8,185 nucleotides of DNA, taken from the NCBI GenBank assembly GCA_000437755.1, contig FR900131.1, positions 15,680 through 23,864 on the forward strand. Reading direction: 5' to 3'. Positions 1 to 6,308 of the stretch are shown piece after piece. This stretch comes from Roseburia sp. CAG:303 (GTDB taxonomy: Bacteria > Bacillota > Clostridia > Lachnospirales > Lachnospiraceae). Numbering within the stretch: the stretch's first letter is position 1; each line of letters starts with the position of its first letter. The notes under the pieces are model-generated. The model ran no database searches. It was not told where the DNA came from and saw only the letters and a program-made list of their open reading frames with translations. A program made the translations under genes and the position numbers.

Positions 1-534
1 ATACCGAATATTGTGAAGCTGGAAGCCAGGCAGGCAAATACAGATGGAAAAAATGAAATTACAATCCGTGACCTGATTCGTTCCTCTCTGCGTATGCGTC
101 CCAACCGCATTATTGTCGGGGAAATCCGTGGAGCAGAAGCACTCGATATGCTTACAGCATTTAATACTGGTCATGACGGCTCTATGTCCACAGGGCATGG
201 GAACAGTCCCCGGGATATGCTGCGAAGAATTGAAACTATGGTTCTGATGGGTGTTGATATGCCTGTATCTTCTATTAAAGGACAGATTGCATCTGCGATT
301 GATATCATTGTATTTCTCGGAAGGATGCGCGATCACTCCAGAAGAGTTCTGGAAATTACAGAAATTGCAGATTTTACTGATAATGAAATTATCCTGAATC
401 CTCTTTATATTTTTAAAGAATCTGGTTCAACACAAAAAGTCACCGGTTCTTTGCAAAAAACCGGTAATTCACTTAAAGATATAACTAAAATCCAGATGTC
501 AGGACATACAGCACTGTTGAAGGAGTTTCTATGA
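1..534 (+). CDS. cpaF: CpaF/TadA-type pilus assembly ATPase, C-terminal part (5' end outside window)
   Basis: This is a secretion ATPase of the VirB11/PulE family that hydrolyses ATP in the cytoplasm to drive Tad/Flp pilus assembly. The frame is open from base 1, so the 177 visible residues are a fragment; the Walker A P-loop and N-terminal domain lie upstream. Visible family signatures, numbered from the first visible residue, are the arginine-rich stretch before MRPNRIIVGEIRG (about 32-44, Walker B region with Glu41) and the His box TGHDGSMSTGH (56-66), followed by NSPRDMLRRIETM. The C-terminal tail (ILNPLYIF, then KVTGSLQKTGNSL) is the normal CpaF ending, so the gene is complete at its 3' end. 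The stop overlaps the tadB start as ATGA, and the tadB ribosome binding site lies inside cpaF, which suggests translational coupling. Family assignment is very secure. Confidence 0.95.
   Translation: MPNIVKLEARQANTDGKNEITIRDLIRSSLRMRPNRIIVGEIRGAEALDMLTAFNTGHDGSMSTGHGNSPRDMLRRIETMVLMGVDMPVSSIKGQIASAIDIIVFLGRMRDHSRRVLEITEIADFTDNEIILNPLYIFKESGSTQKVTGSLQKTGNSLKDITKIQMSGHTALLKEFL
442..465. repeat. 24-nt near-perfect palindrome inside cpaF
   Basis: The outer arms ACCGGTT (442-448) and AACCGGT (459-465) are exact inverted repeats, and the inner bases continue the symmetry around a TGCA centre with a single mismatched pair (449/458). The transcript could form a 7-bp stem, one mismatch and two A-U pairs closed by a 4-nt loop. 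It encodes part of VTGSLQKTG, a segment conserved in CpaF proteins, so the symmetry may be incidental. It lies about 65 nt upstream of the tadB start. No function is established. Confidence 0.45.
519..525 (+). promoter_or_regulatory. Ribosome binding site of tadB, embedded in the cpaF 3' end
   Basis: GAAGGAG lies 5 nt before the ATG at 531 and sits within the last codons of cpaF. Together with the ATGA overlap it fixes the tadB start and supports coupled translation. Confidence 0.75.
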
Positions 535-1280
535 ACCCAATTATATATAACGAGTATAAATTATCAAATTTAGAATATATCATCTATGGTTTTCTGTTTC
601 TCACTATTTCCGCAGTGTTATCCATTTTATTTTATGACAGTTTTATTCCTGTTATCTTTTCTGTTCCCTGTATGCCCTTCTATTTTCGGTTTATCAGCCG
701 TTACCTTTGCATCCGGCGCAGACAGCTCCTTGTACTGCAGTTCCGTGATATGCTTTATTCCATTTCGACCTCTTTGAATTCCGGCTACTCGATCGAAAAT
801 GCCCTCAGGGAATCGTATCAGGAAATGCTTCTTTTATATGGTAGCAATGCCTGTATTTCCCGGGAATTAAAACTTATGAGTGGAAAACTTGCCGTTCAGA
901 TTCCTGTTGAACTGATATTTCTTGATTTTGCTTCCAGATCCGGTTGTGAAGATATTCTTATGTTTTCCCAGGTTTTAAGTATTACCAAAAGAAATGGTGG
1001 TGATCTGATTGCCATTATCCGGACCTCTTCTGAAACAATTGGTTTAAAAATTGATGTTCAACGTGAAATATCTGTTTCTATTGCCCAGAAAAAATTTGAA
1101 CAAAATATTATGGTTATAATGCCGATCGCGATCATGAGTTATATCCGACTGTCCTCCAAAGGATTTTTTACCCCAGTCTACCACAATGCCGCCGGAATTT
1201 TTCTTATGACCATATGTCTGACTCTCTATCTCTTTTCAATTATTCTTGGCTTTAAACTGACATCCGTAAAAACAAACTGA
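531..1280 (+). CDS. tadB: TadB-like pilus assembly platform protein (type II secretion F domain)
   Basis: This is a polytopic membrane protein of the T2SSF/GspF family, expected to form the platform with TadC and to contact the CpaF ATPase. The 249 residues show two N-terminal hydrophobic segments (about 16-35 and 37-55), a cytoplasmic T2SSF domain (about 62-190) and two C-terminal hydrophobic segments (about 190-206 and 220-243). Recognisable family patterns are FRDMLYSISTSLNSGYSIENAL, a later FASRSGCEDILMFSQVL, the GGDL turn, and KKFEQNIMVIMPIAIMSYIRLSS. The length is normal for clostridial TadB proteins. The start is set by the GAAGGAG site and the 4-nt overlap with cpaF. The family is secure; the specific name TadB is inferred from gene order directly after cpaF and before a second T2SSF gene. 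Confidence 0.88.
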   Translation: MNPIIYNEYKLSNLEYIIYGFLFLTISAVLSILFYDSFIPVIFSVPCMPFYFRFISRYLCIRRRQLLVLQFRDMLYSISTSLNSGYSIENALRESYQEMLLLYGSNACISRELKLMSGKLAVQIPVELIFLDFASRSGCEDILMFSQVLSITKRNGGDLIAIIRTSSETIGLKIDVQREISVSIAQKKFEQNIMVIMPIAIMSYIRLSSKGFFTPVYHNAAGIFLMTICLTLYLFSIILGFKLTSVKTN

Positions 1281-1305
1281 TATAACCTGCGAAAGGAGGA
1301 CTTTT

Positions 1306-2782
1306 ATGTATTTTCTAGTATTATATCTTTTACTTTTTATCTTTCTGTTTCTTTTTTACCTGTTTACCAGAAATTATAAAAAAGAATTTACTTCCGGACT
1401 CGATGCAAAACAGCATCCTTTCAGATTCCTGTATGGAACTTCCCTTTTTTGTATTGATTTTATCGGGCATTTGCATAAGAAATTTTTTCCCAATCACATA
1501 AAAAAGAATACAAAATTAAGAACAAACCTCGATAAATTATATTTAGGAAAAAACATTGAACAGGAAGAACTTCTGTTTCACTCCAAACGAACAGCCTCTG
1601 CATTTGCTTTTTTTACCCTTTTTATCTTACTGGGACTTTTCTACACCATATATTCCGTAAATATTCGTGACAAACCGGTTTCATCGCTGGCACGCACAAA
1701 TGACGATTCCGACTATTCCCTGGAAGTAACTATTGAGGATAAAGAAACACAGATTGTAGATATTTCTGTCCCTTCCAGACAATATGATTTTCAGGAAACA
1801 TTTGAACTCTTTGATAATTACCGAGATGAACTTATTTCCGAATTGCTTGCTGGAAATAAAAGCATTGAGGAAATAAAATCTCCGCTTAATTTTATTTCAA
1901 AAATCGGAGAAGAAGGACTTACGATTAACTGGGAAATTGAAAACGAACTTCTGATTGATTATTCGGGTGAAATTCATCCTGAATATATCGATTCAGAAGG
2001 GGCAGCCACCTATGTCATTGCAAATCTCAGCCTGGGCGATTATAATGCCAGTCTGACAATCCCGCTGATATTAGTCCCCTGATGAAAGCAGGCAGGGCCT
2101 GTTAAAAAAAGAAATCGAAGATTATATACAGCAGAACAGCAGTCCATATGATTCACAGATATCACTTCCAGATACTCTGAGCTGTGGAAACATTACCTTT
2201 CATAATACTTCTTCTGACAATTCCTTTTTATTTATTATTTTTGCCTGTATCTCCGCACTTGCCATCTACATTGCTTCATTCTCTGATACGGAAGCAATGA
2301 TGAAAAAAAGGAGTCAGGAACTGCTGAATGATTATCCGGAAATTGTCTCAAAACTGCTTTTACTTCATGAATCCGGTCTTACCATTCAAAATGCATTTTC
2401 TGTAATATTAAAAGATTACAAGTCAAAAAACACTGCCGTTTCCATGCATTATGCATATCTTGAAATCGAACGTACCATCAATAAAATTCAAAGCGGTTTT
2501 TCCGAATCCGGTGCATATGCCGAATTCGGGCAGCGATGTCATCTTCATGTATATATTAAACTGGGAACTTTACTTGAACAGAATATAAAAAAAGGTTCTT
2601 CCGATCTTCACGATGCTTTAAACCAGGAAGTCAGGGAAAGTTTTTCCATGCACCAGAATCATATTTTACAATCGGGTCAGAAAGCCGGCACGAAACTGCT
2701 GCTTCCAATGATACTTATTTTAGTCGTCGTAATGCTGATTATTATAATTCCAGCATTTTTATCCATGAATACTACTATCTGA
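1306..2782 (+). CDS. tadC: TadC-like pilus assembly platform protein, read in two frames with a +1 shift at CCC TGA (2077-2082)
   Basis: Frame one runs from ATG 1306 (SD AAAGGAGG at 1292-1299) to TGA 2080-2082, giving 258 residues with no T2SSF core. The +1 frame is open from 2081 to TGA 2780-2782 and supplies the rest; the joined product is about 491 residues. It has a transmembrane segment at 1-20, a TadB/TadC-like cytoplasmic stretch (KLRTNLDKLYLGKNIEQEEL), a second segment at about 98-118, an extracytoplasmic domain at about 120-305, a third segment at about 307-325, a T2SSF domain (LLNDYPEIVSKLLLLHESGL onward), and a last segment at about 460-485 (LLLPMILILVVVMLIIIIPAF). The third segment lies entirely in 2081-2296, which neither separate ORF with an ATG would include, so the two halves belong to one protein. 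Whether the shift is programmed, a mutation or an error in the four-C run is open. The large ectodomain is absent from classical TadC. Downstream it is followed at once by the pilin gene. Confidence 0.82.
2077..2103 (+). promoter_or_regulatory. Candidate +1 ribosomal frameshift site with 3' hairpin
   Basis: The zero frame reads GTC CCC TGA TGA. A ribosome slipping one base forward on CCC would re-pair with CCT and continue GAT GAA AGC, giving Val-Pro-Asp-Glu-Ser and then the whole TadC C-terminal half. CCC followed by TGA is an established slippery arrangement for +1 shifting (the Listeria phage PSA capsid gene is one case). Four nucleotides after the TGA begins an inverted repeat, AGCAGGC (2087-2093) and GCCTGTT (2097-2103), pairing over 7 bp (one G-U) with an AGG loop; it is GC-rich in AT-rich surroundings. 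No Shine-Dalgarno-like stimulator like that of prfB is seen just upstream. A one-base excess in the four-C run would look the same. Confidence 0.45.
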
Positions 2783-2786
2783 TTTT

Positions 2787-2792
2787 AGGAGG
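2787..2792 (+). promoter_or_regulatory. Strong ribosome binding site of the pilin gene
   Basis: AGGAGG with a 7-nt spacer precedes ATG 2800. It is among the closest matches to the consensus in the window, fitting a highly produced structural pilin. Confidence 0.75.
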
Positions 2793-2799
2793 TACTACT

Positions 2800-3027
2800 A
2801 TGAAAATTACAATTTATGAAAAACTCAACTCTGTAAAACTTTATCTTTTTATCCGTATTTCCCAACTTTTACAAAAGGTAAAACGGGAAGCTTCCGGACT
2901 TGGTGTGGTCGAGGTAATTATGATTCTCCTCGTTACCGTAGGACTTGTTCTCATTTTCAAATCTCAGATTACCACGATCATCAATTCCCTTTTTAAATCT
3001 ATAAAAACGGATATAAAAAGCATTTAA
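2800..3027 (+). CDS. Flp1-like type IVb pilin precursor
   Basis: This 75-residue protein is the likely major pilin subunit. A long 33-residue basic leader ends in KREASG, followed by LGVVEVIM and a hydrophobic helix (about 34-53). Cleavage after Gly33 would place Glu38 at position +5 of the mature protein, as expected for type IVb prepilins processed by an A24 peptidase, leaving a mature pilin of about 42 residues. The pattern GLGVVEVIMILLVTVGLVLIF followed by a short amphipathic tail (QITTIINSLFKSI) matches the Flp1-like domain family of Clostridia. The leader is longer than in classical Flp pilins and is itself partly amphipathic. The gene sits between tadC and the DUF5702-like gene, with a consensus ribosome binding site. 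The pilin assignment is firm; no gene symbol is standard. Confidence 0.88.
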   Translation: MKITIYEKLNSVKLYLFIRISQLLQKVKREASGLGVVEVIMILLVTVGLVLIFKSQITTIINSLFKSIKTDIKSI

Positions 3028-3032
3028 CCCAT

Positions 3033-4508
3033 ATGAATATAAAAAATATTTTGAACCACCCAAAAGGCAGCATTACCGTTTTTCTAACCCTGCTATTTAC
3101 CATGCTTCTTTCTGTTGTTTTTATTACTTTACAATCCGCACATTATCAATGTTCAAAATCATTCTGTGACGGCATTACCTGTACAGCAGAAGAATCCGCA
3201 CTGGGACACTTTTACCTTCCTCTGTTCGAGGATTACTCACTGTTTTCCGTCCCCATGCCTGATCCTGTTTTTACCGATCTGTTAAGCGACTATGTACAGC
3301 AAAACATATCTTCCCCAGTCAAAAGTTTTTATTATCAGCTGTTTTCCTGTTCTTCTTACTCGGTTACGCCTTTAAACATATACCATTTATCTGATCTGGA
3401 CGGAAAAATATTTTTATCCCAGATAATAAATGCCATGAAGTACCAGGCCACAGGTGACTCTTTGGATTTCTTATTAAGCATTGGAAATCTGGAAGATATT
3501 TCAAAAGATTATGCCGATATTTCTGCTGTCAGCCCTGATAGCACAGAAGTGCCTGACAAATATGATTTATCCTCTTTTTCATCCGATCCTGTTTCGGACA
3601 GCGAACTTGACGAGGACAGTGCAACCTCTATGAAAGATTCTCTCTTTTCCAAAATAAAAGAATTCATGGTCAATTCATCCCTGCTTCTTTATGTAGAGAA
3701 TCCCGATGAAATATCCTCAAACGAAATAAATTCAAAACAACTGCCATCCAAAACTGTTTCCTATAACCACCATCACTCCCTTTCTTCACTCTCTTACACA
3801 ACATCAGAAAAAGCTTTGTTTCTTTTATATCTTAACGATTATTTTTCCTGTTATACAGATAAAAAAGAAAAAGAACAGGGAATAAATTACGAAATGGAAT
3901 ATATATTAAACGGTTTATCTTCTGACGATGCCAATCTGCTGAAAACAATACAGAGCATCCAGCATATACGCACCGGTCTGAACCTCGCTTATCTATACAG
4001 TGATTTTTCCAAAAGATGTCAGGCAAAAACTTTGGCCGCTGCTGCCACCAGTATGATCCCCGTCCCTTTTCTTGTAGAATTTACGCAGTTTGCTATTCTC
4101 AGCTGCTGGGCATATGCCGAAGCAGTTTTAGATGTCCGTACATTACTGGCAGGTGAAACCATTCCTGTTTTTAAGACAAAATCTACCTGGACACTGGAAC
4201 TGGAACATCTGCTTACTTTTGATAAACATCTGAAAGCCTTACCATCTTCCAGCGGACTCTGTTACAGGCAATATCTTTTACTGCTGTTGTATCAGAATCT
4301 GGGAACGGATATTACTTACCGCACCATGGATATTATCCAGAATAATATCAACAATTTATATTCCGCTGATTTTCGGATAAAAAACTGCATTACCGGTATG
4401 AATTATGAATTACAGTACACCATACCTGTCCTGTTTTCATTTACGGAATCAACATTCAAAACCGGTGTTTCTTTTCCATATAGTTCAAACCAGTCAGCGG
4501 GTTATTAA
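3033..4508 (+). CDS. DUF5702-like membrane-anchored exported protein of the Tad locus
   Basis: The 491-residue protein begins with a short basic cytoplasmic tail and the pattern KGSITVFLTLLFTMLLSVVF (about 11-30), a single N-terminal membrane anchor, followed by a large domain predicted outside the membrane. The N-terminal pattern, the downstream LPLFEDYSLF (about 61-71) and the C-terminal MDIIQNNINNLY...FRIKNCITGMNYE region (about 432-460) match what I know of DUF5702 proteins found in clostridial Tad loci; their function is not established. A Ser/Asp/Glu-rich, probably unstructured linker covers about 165-200. A second moderately hydrophobic stretch lies at about 333-365 (MIPVPFLVEFTQFAILSCWAY). 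Three Cys cluster at 40, 45 and 50. The start lies 5 nt after the pilin stop and has no visible Shine-Dalgarno, so expression probably depends on coupling to the pilin gene. It may be an assembly or adhesion component in the TadG position. Confidence 0.75.
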   Translation: MNIKNILNHPKGSITVFLTLLFTMLLSVVFITLQSAHYQCSKSFCDGITCTAEESALGHFYLPLFEDYSLFSVPMPDPVFTDLLSDYVQQNISSPVKSFYYQLFSCSSYSVTPLNIYHLSDLDGKIFLSQIINAMKYQATGDSLDFLLSIGNLEDISKDYADISAVSPDSTEVPDKYDLSSFSSDPVSDSELDEDSATSMKDSLFSKIKEFMVNSSLLLYVENPDEISSNEINSKQLPSKTVSYNHHHSLSSLSYTTSEKALFLLYLNDYFSCYTDKKEKEQGINYEMEYILNGLSSDDANLLKTIQSIQHIRTGLNLAYLYSDFSKRCQAKTLAAAATSMIPVPFLVEFTQFAILSCWAYAEAVLDVRTLLAGETIPVFKTKSTWTLELEHLLTFDKHLKALPSSSGLCYRQYLLLLLYQNLGTDITYRTMDIIQNNINNLYSADFRIKNCITGMNYELQYTIPVLFSFTESTFKTGVSFPYSSNQSAGY

Positions 4509-4541
4509 TTTTTTGCACTTATAAACAGATGCAGGCATTAC

Positions 4542-4548
4542 AGGAGGT
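4542..4548 (+). promoter_or_regulatory. Ribosome binding site that decides a TTG start
   Basis: AGGAGGT lies 8 nt before the TTG at 4557. The next in-frame ATG (4623) has no comparable site, so the TTG start is preferred. Confidence 0.65.
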
Positions 4549-4556
4549 ATCGAAAA

Positions 4557-5453
4557 TTGTTTCTAATACTTGCAAAACTTCAAAACCTCAACTTAATTAA
4601 AAATTTTTATCTCCCGGCAGTCATGCCAAACAGGCCAATTCATTGCAATGAGGAAACAATTTCCGATGCTTCCTGTACCACTGCCTCATTAACAATTGAA
4701 GCAACCCTTGTTTTTCCTTTTTTTATTCTTGTTTTTCTTGCTATTATATACTGGCTCAATATATTCAGTATACAGACAGGGCTTCAGATTCAGTTAGAAG
4801 AATCTGCAAGAAAATATAATACAACTGCTTACATTTCTGAAGATTCCCTGGAAACGGCTTCTATCTCACCTGTTCTCATGATACAGGCGGATTTCTTTTC
4901 TGAAAAACTAAAAAACTATTGTAACAATTCCTGTATTAAAAACGGTTATGCCGGTATTTCTTTTCATAACAGCACTTATTATGAATCAAAAAAAGCGATG
5001 GATATCATTATTACTTATGAAATAGTTCTCCCTTTTATTCCCAGCGATATGATTCATATTCCATTTACCCAGCATTGTTACTTTAAACTTTTTAATGGAA
5101 ATACCATTACAGATTCCGCTGATAAATCGAGAACAAAAGTATACCTTACCAGAACCGCACTTGTATATCATAAAAACAAATACTGTTCCTATCTTGTAAA
5201 ATATACAGATATTATTAAATTGTCGGCTTTGGATGATTACCAGAAAGAAACCGGAAAAAAGCTCTCCCTGTGCAGTCTTTGCAAAAAACTCTATGCCGTC
5301 TCCGGCAACCCTGATATCTATATCTGTGCCACCGGAAATTCCTATCATTACAACAGGGACTGTCACTACCTTACCTGTGACATATACGAATATTCTTTTG
5401 ATGAAGTAAAAGATATTTATCCTCCCTGTTCGAGATGCTCCTCTGATACCTGA
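4557..5453 (+). CDS. TadE-like protein with two C-terminal H-x4-C / C-x2-C modules
   Basis: The protein has 298 residues from a TTG start. A cytoplasmic leader of about 43 residues is followed by ASLTIEATLVFPFFILVF, the TadE signature, and one membrane helix (about 45-70); the rest should be outside the membrane. TadE proteins are minor pseudopilins, and Glu48 lies at +5 relative to a possible cut after Ala43. The C-terminal 100 residues hold two related units: YH at 204-205, Cys210, Cys239 and Cys242; then YH at 263-264, Cys269, Cys291 and Cys294. Each begins with a VYLTRT/IYICAT-like strand and an H-x4-C-x-x-L core and ends in C-x2-C, resembling a small module I have seen appended to Firmicutes secreted proteins. 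Zinc binding or disulfide pairing is possible but inferred. Cys30 and Cys40 are in the leader. If the start were Met23, only the leader would shorten. Confidence 0.8.
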   Translation: MFLILAKLQNLNLIKNFYLPAVMPNRPIHCNEETISDASCTTASLTIEATLVFPFFILVFLAIIYWLNIFSIQTGLQIQLEESARKYNTTAYISEDSLETASISPVLMIQADFFSEKLKNYCNNSCIKNGYAGISFHNSTYYESKKAMDIIITYEIVLPFIPSDMIHIPFTQHCYFKLFNGNTITDSADKSRTKVYLTRTALVYHKNKYCSYLVKYTDIIKLSALDDYQKETGKKLSLCSLCKKLYAVSGNPDIYICATGNSYHYNRDCHYLTCDIYEYSFDEVKDIYPPCSRCSSDT

Positions 5454-5477
5454 CCACATAAAGCGAAAGGATTTACC

Positions 5478-5924
5478 ATGTATTTAATAACTGCTTTTAT
5501 CTTCTCTATTTTATTAATTATCTGCAGCATTACAGATATCAAAACCCGAAAAATCAATTTAATTCTTTGTCTATTTTTTCTTTTGACCGGAATATTCATA
5601 TATCTGTTTGTGATTCAATCATCTTTCTATATTTTGTGCTGCAATTTAATGACAGGTATCTTTCTTCTTATTATTGCAAAACTTACCCATGGGGCAATTG
5701 GTTATGGAGATGGAATTATTTTCCTTATCATGTCCTTTTACCTTCCGGATGCTTGCAGCCTTGCAATCCTTTTTTTGTCACTTGCATCTGCATCCCTTTT
5801 TTCCATTATTTTATTATTAAAAAAATTTTCCAGAAAATATGCCATTCCATTTGTACCATTTATATTATGTGGTTACAGTATTTATACAGCAATTCAGTTT
5901 TTTACCGGAGGATTTCAATTATGA
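5478..5924 (+). CDS. tadV: Prepilin peptidase, A24 family, TadV/CpaA type
   Basis: This is an integral-membrane aspartic protease that removes prepilin leaders on the cytoplasmic side of the membrane. At 148 residues it is the short form with only the peptidase core and no N-terminal methyltransferase-type domain, as usual for TadV/CpaA. The catalytic aspartates are visible: Asp20 in SITDIKTRKI and Asp78 in the GxGD motif GYGDG. About five hydrophobic segments fill the rest. The start has AAAGG (5466-5470) 7 nt upstream. Its likely substrates are the Flp1-like pilin and perhaps both TadE-like proteins in this window. The stop overlaps the next start as ATGA. The assignment is firm. Confidence 0.92.
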   Translation: MYLITAFIFSILLIICSITDIKTRKINLILCLFFLLTGIFIYLFVIQSSFYILCCNLMTGIFLLIIAKLTHGAIGYGDGIIFLIMSFYLPDACSLAILFLSLASASLFSIILLLKKFSRKYAIPFVPFILCGYSIYTAIQFFTGGFQL

Positions 5925-6301
5925 AAACATTTCTGAAAGATCAGTGTGAATTTTTGTCCACCGCTTCATTTACAATTGAAGCCGCTGTCATATTTCCTCT
6001 TATTCTTTTTATCCTGTTCAGTCTGCTTCATTTAACCTTTACTCTGCATGATGCCGCCGTTGCAAAAGCAGTTTCCTACCGCAGTCTGATTAGCCAGTCC
6101 ACACAAAAGCAGCCCCTGTATCATTCTGCCGGAAACAGTTCAGACTATTTCTTCATTTTAAATACATCCTCTTTTTCATCTTTTTATTCCGAAAAAGGTG
6201 ATTCCTATGCCACTTCTCCCCTGTATCGTGTTCCGGTATACTTTTCCAAAAACCACCCCTGCAGTTCTCTCTGGCAATACAAAGCATTAAACAGAAAGTG
6301 A
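5921..6301 (+). CDS. Small TadE-like pseudopilin
   Basis: This 126-residue protein starts at ATG 5921, 8 nt after GGAGGA (5907-5912) and overlapping the peptidase stop by 4 nt. The open frame extends further upstream to 5567, but that part only shadows the peptidase gene. A 17-residue leader is followed by STASFTIEAAVIFPLILFILFSLLHLTF, the TadE signature with one membrane helix (about 19-44); Glu sits at +5 relative to a possible cut after Ala. The rest is a short exported domain rich in Ser and Tyr with one Cys near the end (HPCSSLW). It lacks the His/Cys modules of the other TadE-like protein. The position suggests a minor pilin paired with the larger TadE-like protein, like TadE/TadF pairs; that pairing is inferred. 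Confidence 0.8.
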   Translation: MKTFLKDQCEFLSTASFTIEAAVIFPLILFILFSLLHLTFTLHDAAVAKAVSYRSLISQSTQKQPLYHSAGNSSDYFFILNTSSFSSFYSEKGDSYATSPLYRVPVYFSKNHPCSSLWQYKALNRK

Positions 6302-6308
6302 GGTTTTT

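Noticed and set aside
1124..1133. GATCGCGATC palindrome in tadB
   Set aside because: Only 10 nt, inside conserved coding sequence, expected by chance at this length.
2080..2105. Stop-start overlap TGATG as a reinitiation site for the tadC second half
   Set aside because: ATG 2082 opens only a 7-codon frame ending at TAA 2103, not the frame of the second half, so reinitiation there cannot produce it.
2297..2782. Independent small T2SSF gene starting at ATG 2297
   Set aside because: The frame is open back to at least 2081 and encodes a membrane helix and ectodomain end that belong with this domain; there is no proper Shine-Dalgarno before 2297 (only GGAAG, too close). It is treated as the second half of tadC.
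4986..5459. Minus-strand open frame of 157 codons
   Set aside because: It is opposite the conserved His/Cys region of the TadE-like gene, shows no recognisable domain, and all convincing genes here are on the plus strand.
5567..5920. Upstream extension of the small TadE-like frame
   Set aside because: It overlaps the well-supported prepilin peptidase gene in another frame; the TadE start at 5921 has its own Shine-Dalgarno and gives a normal leader length.
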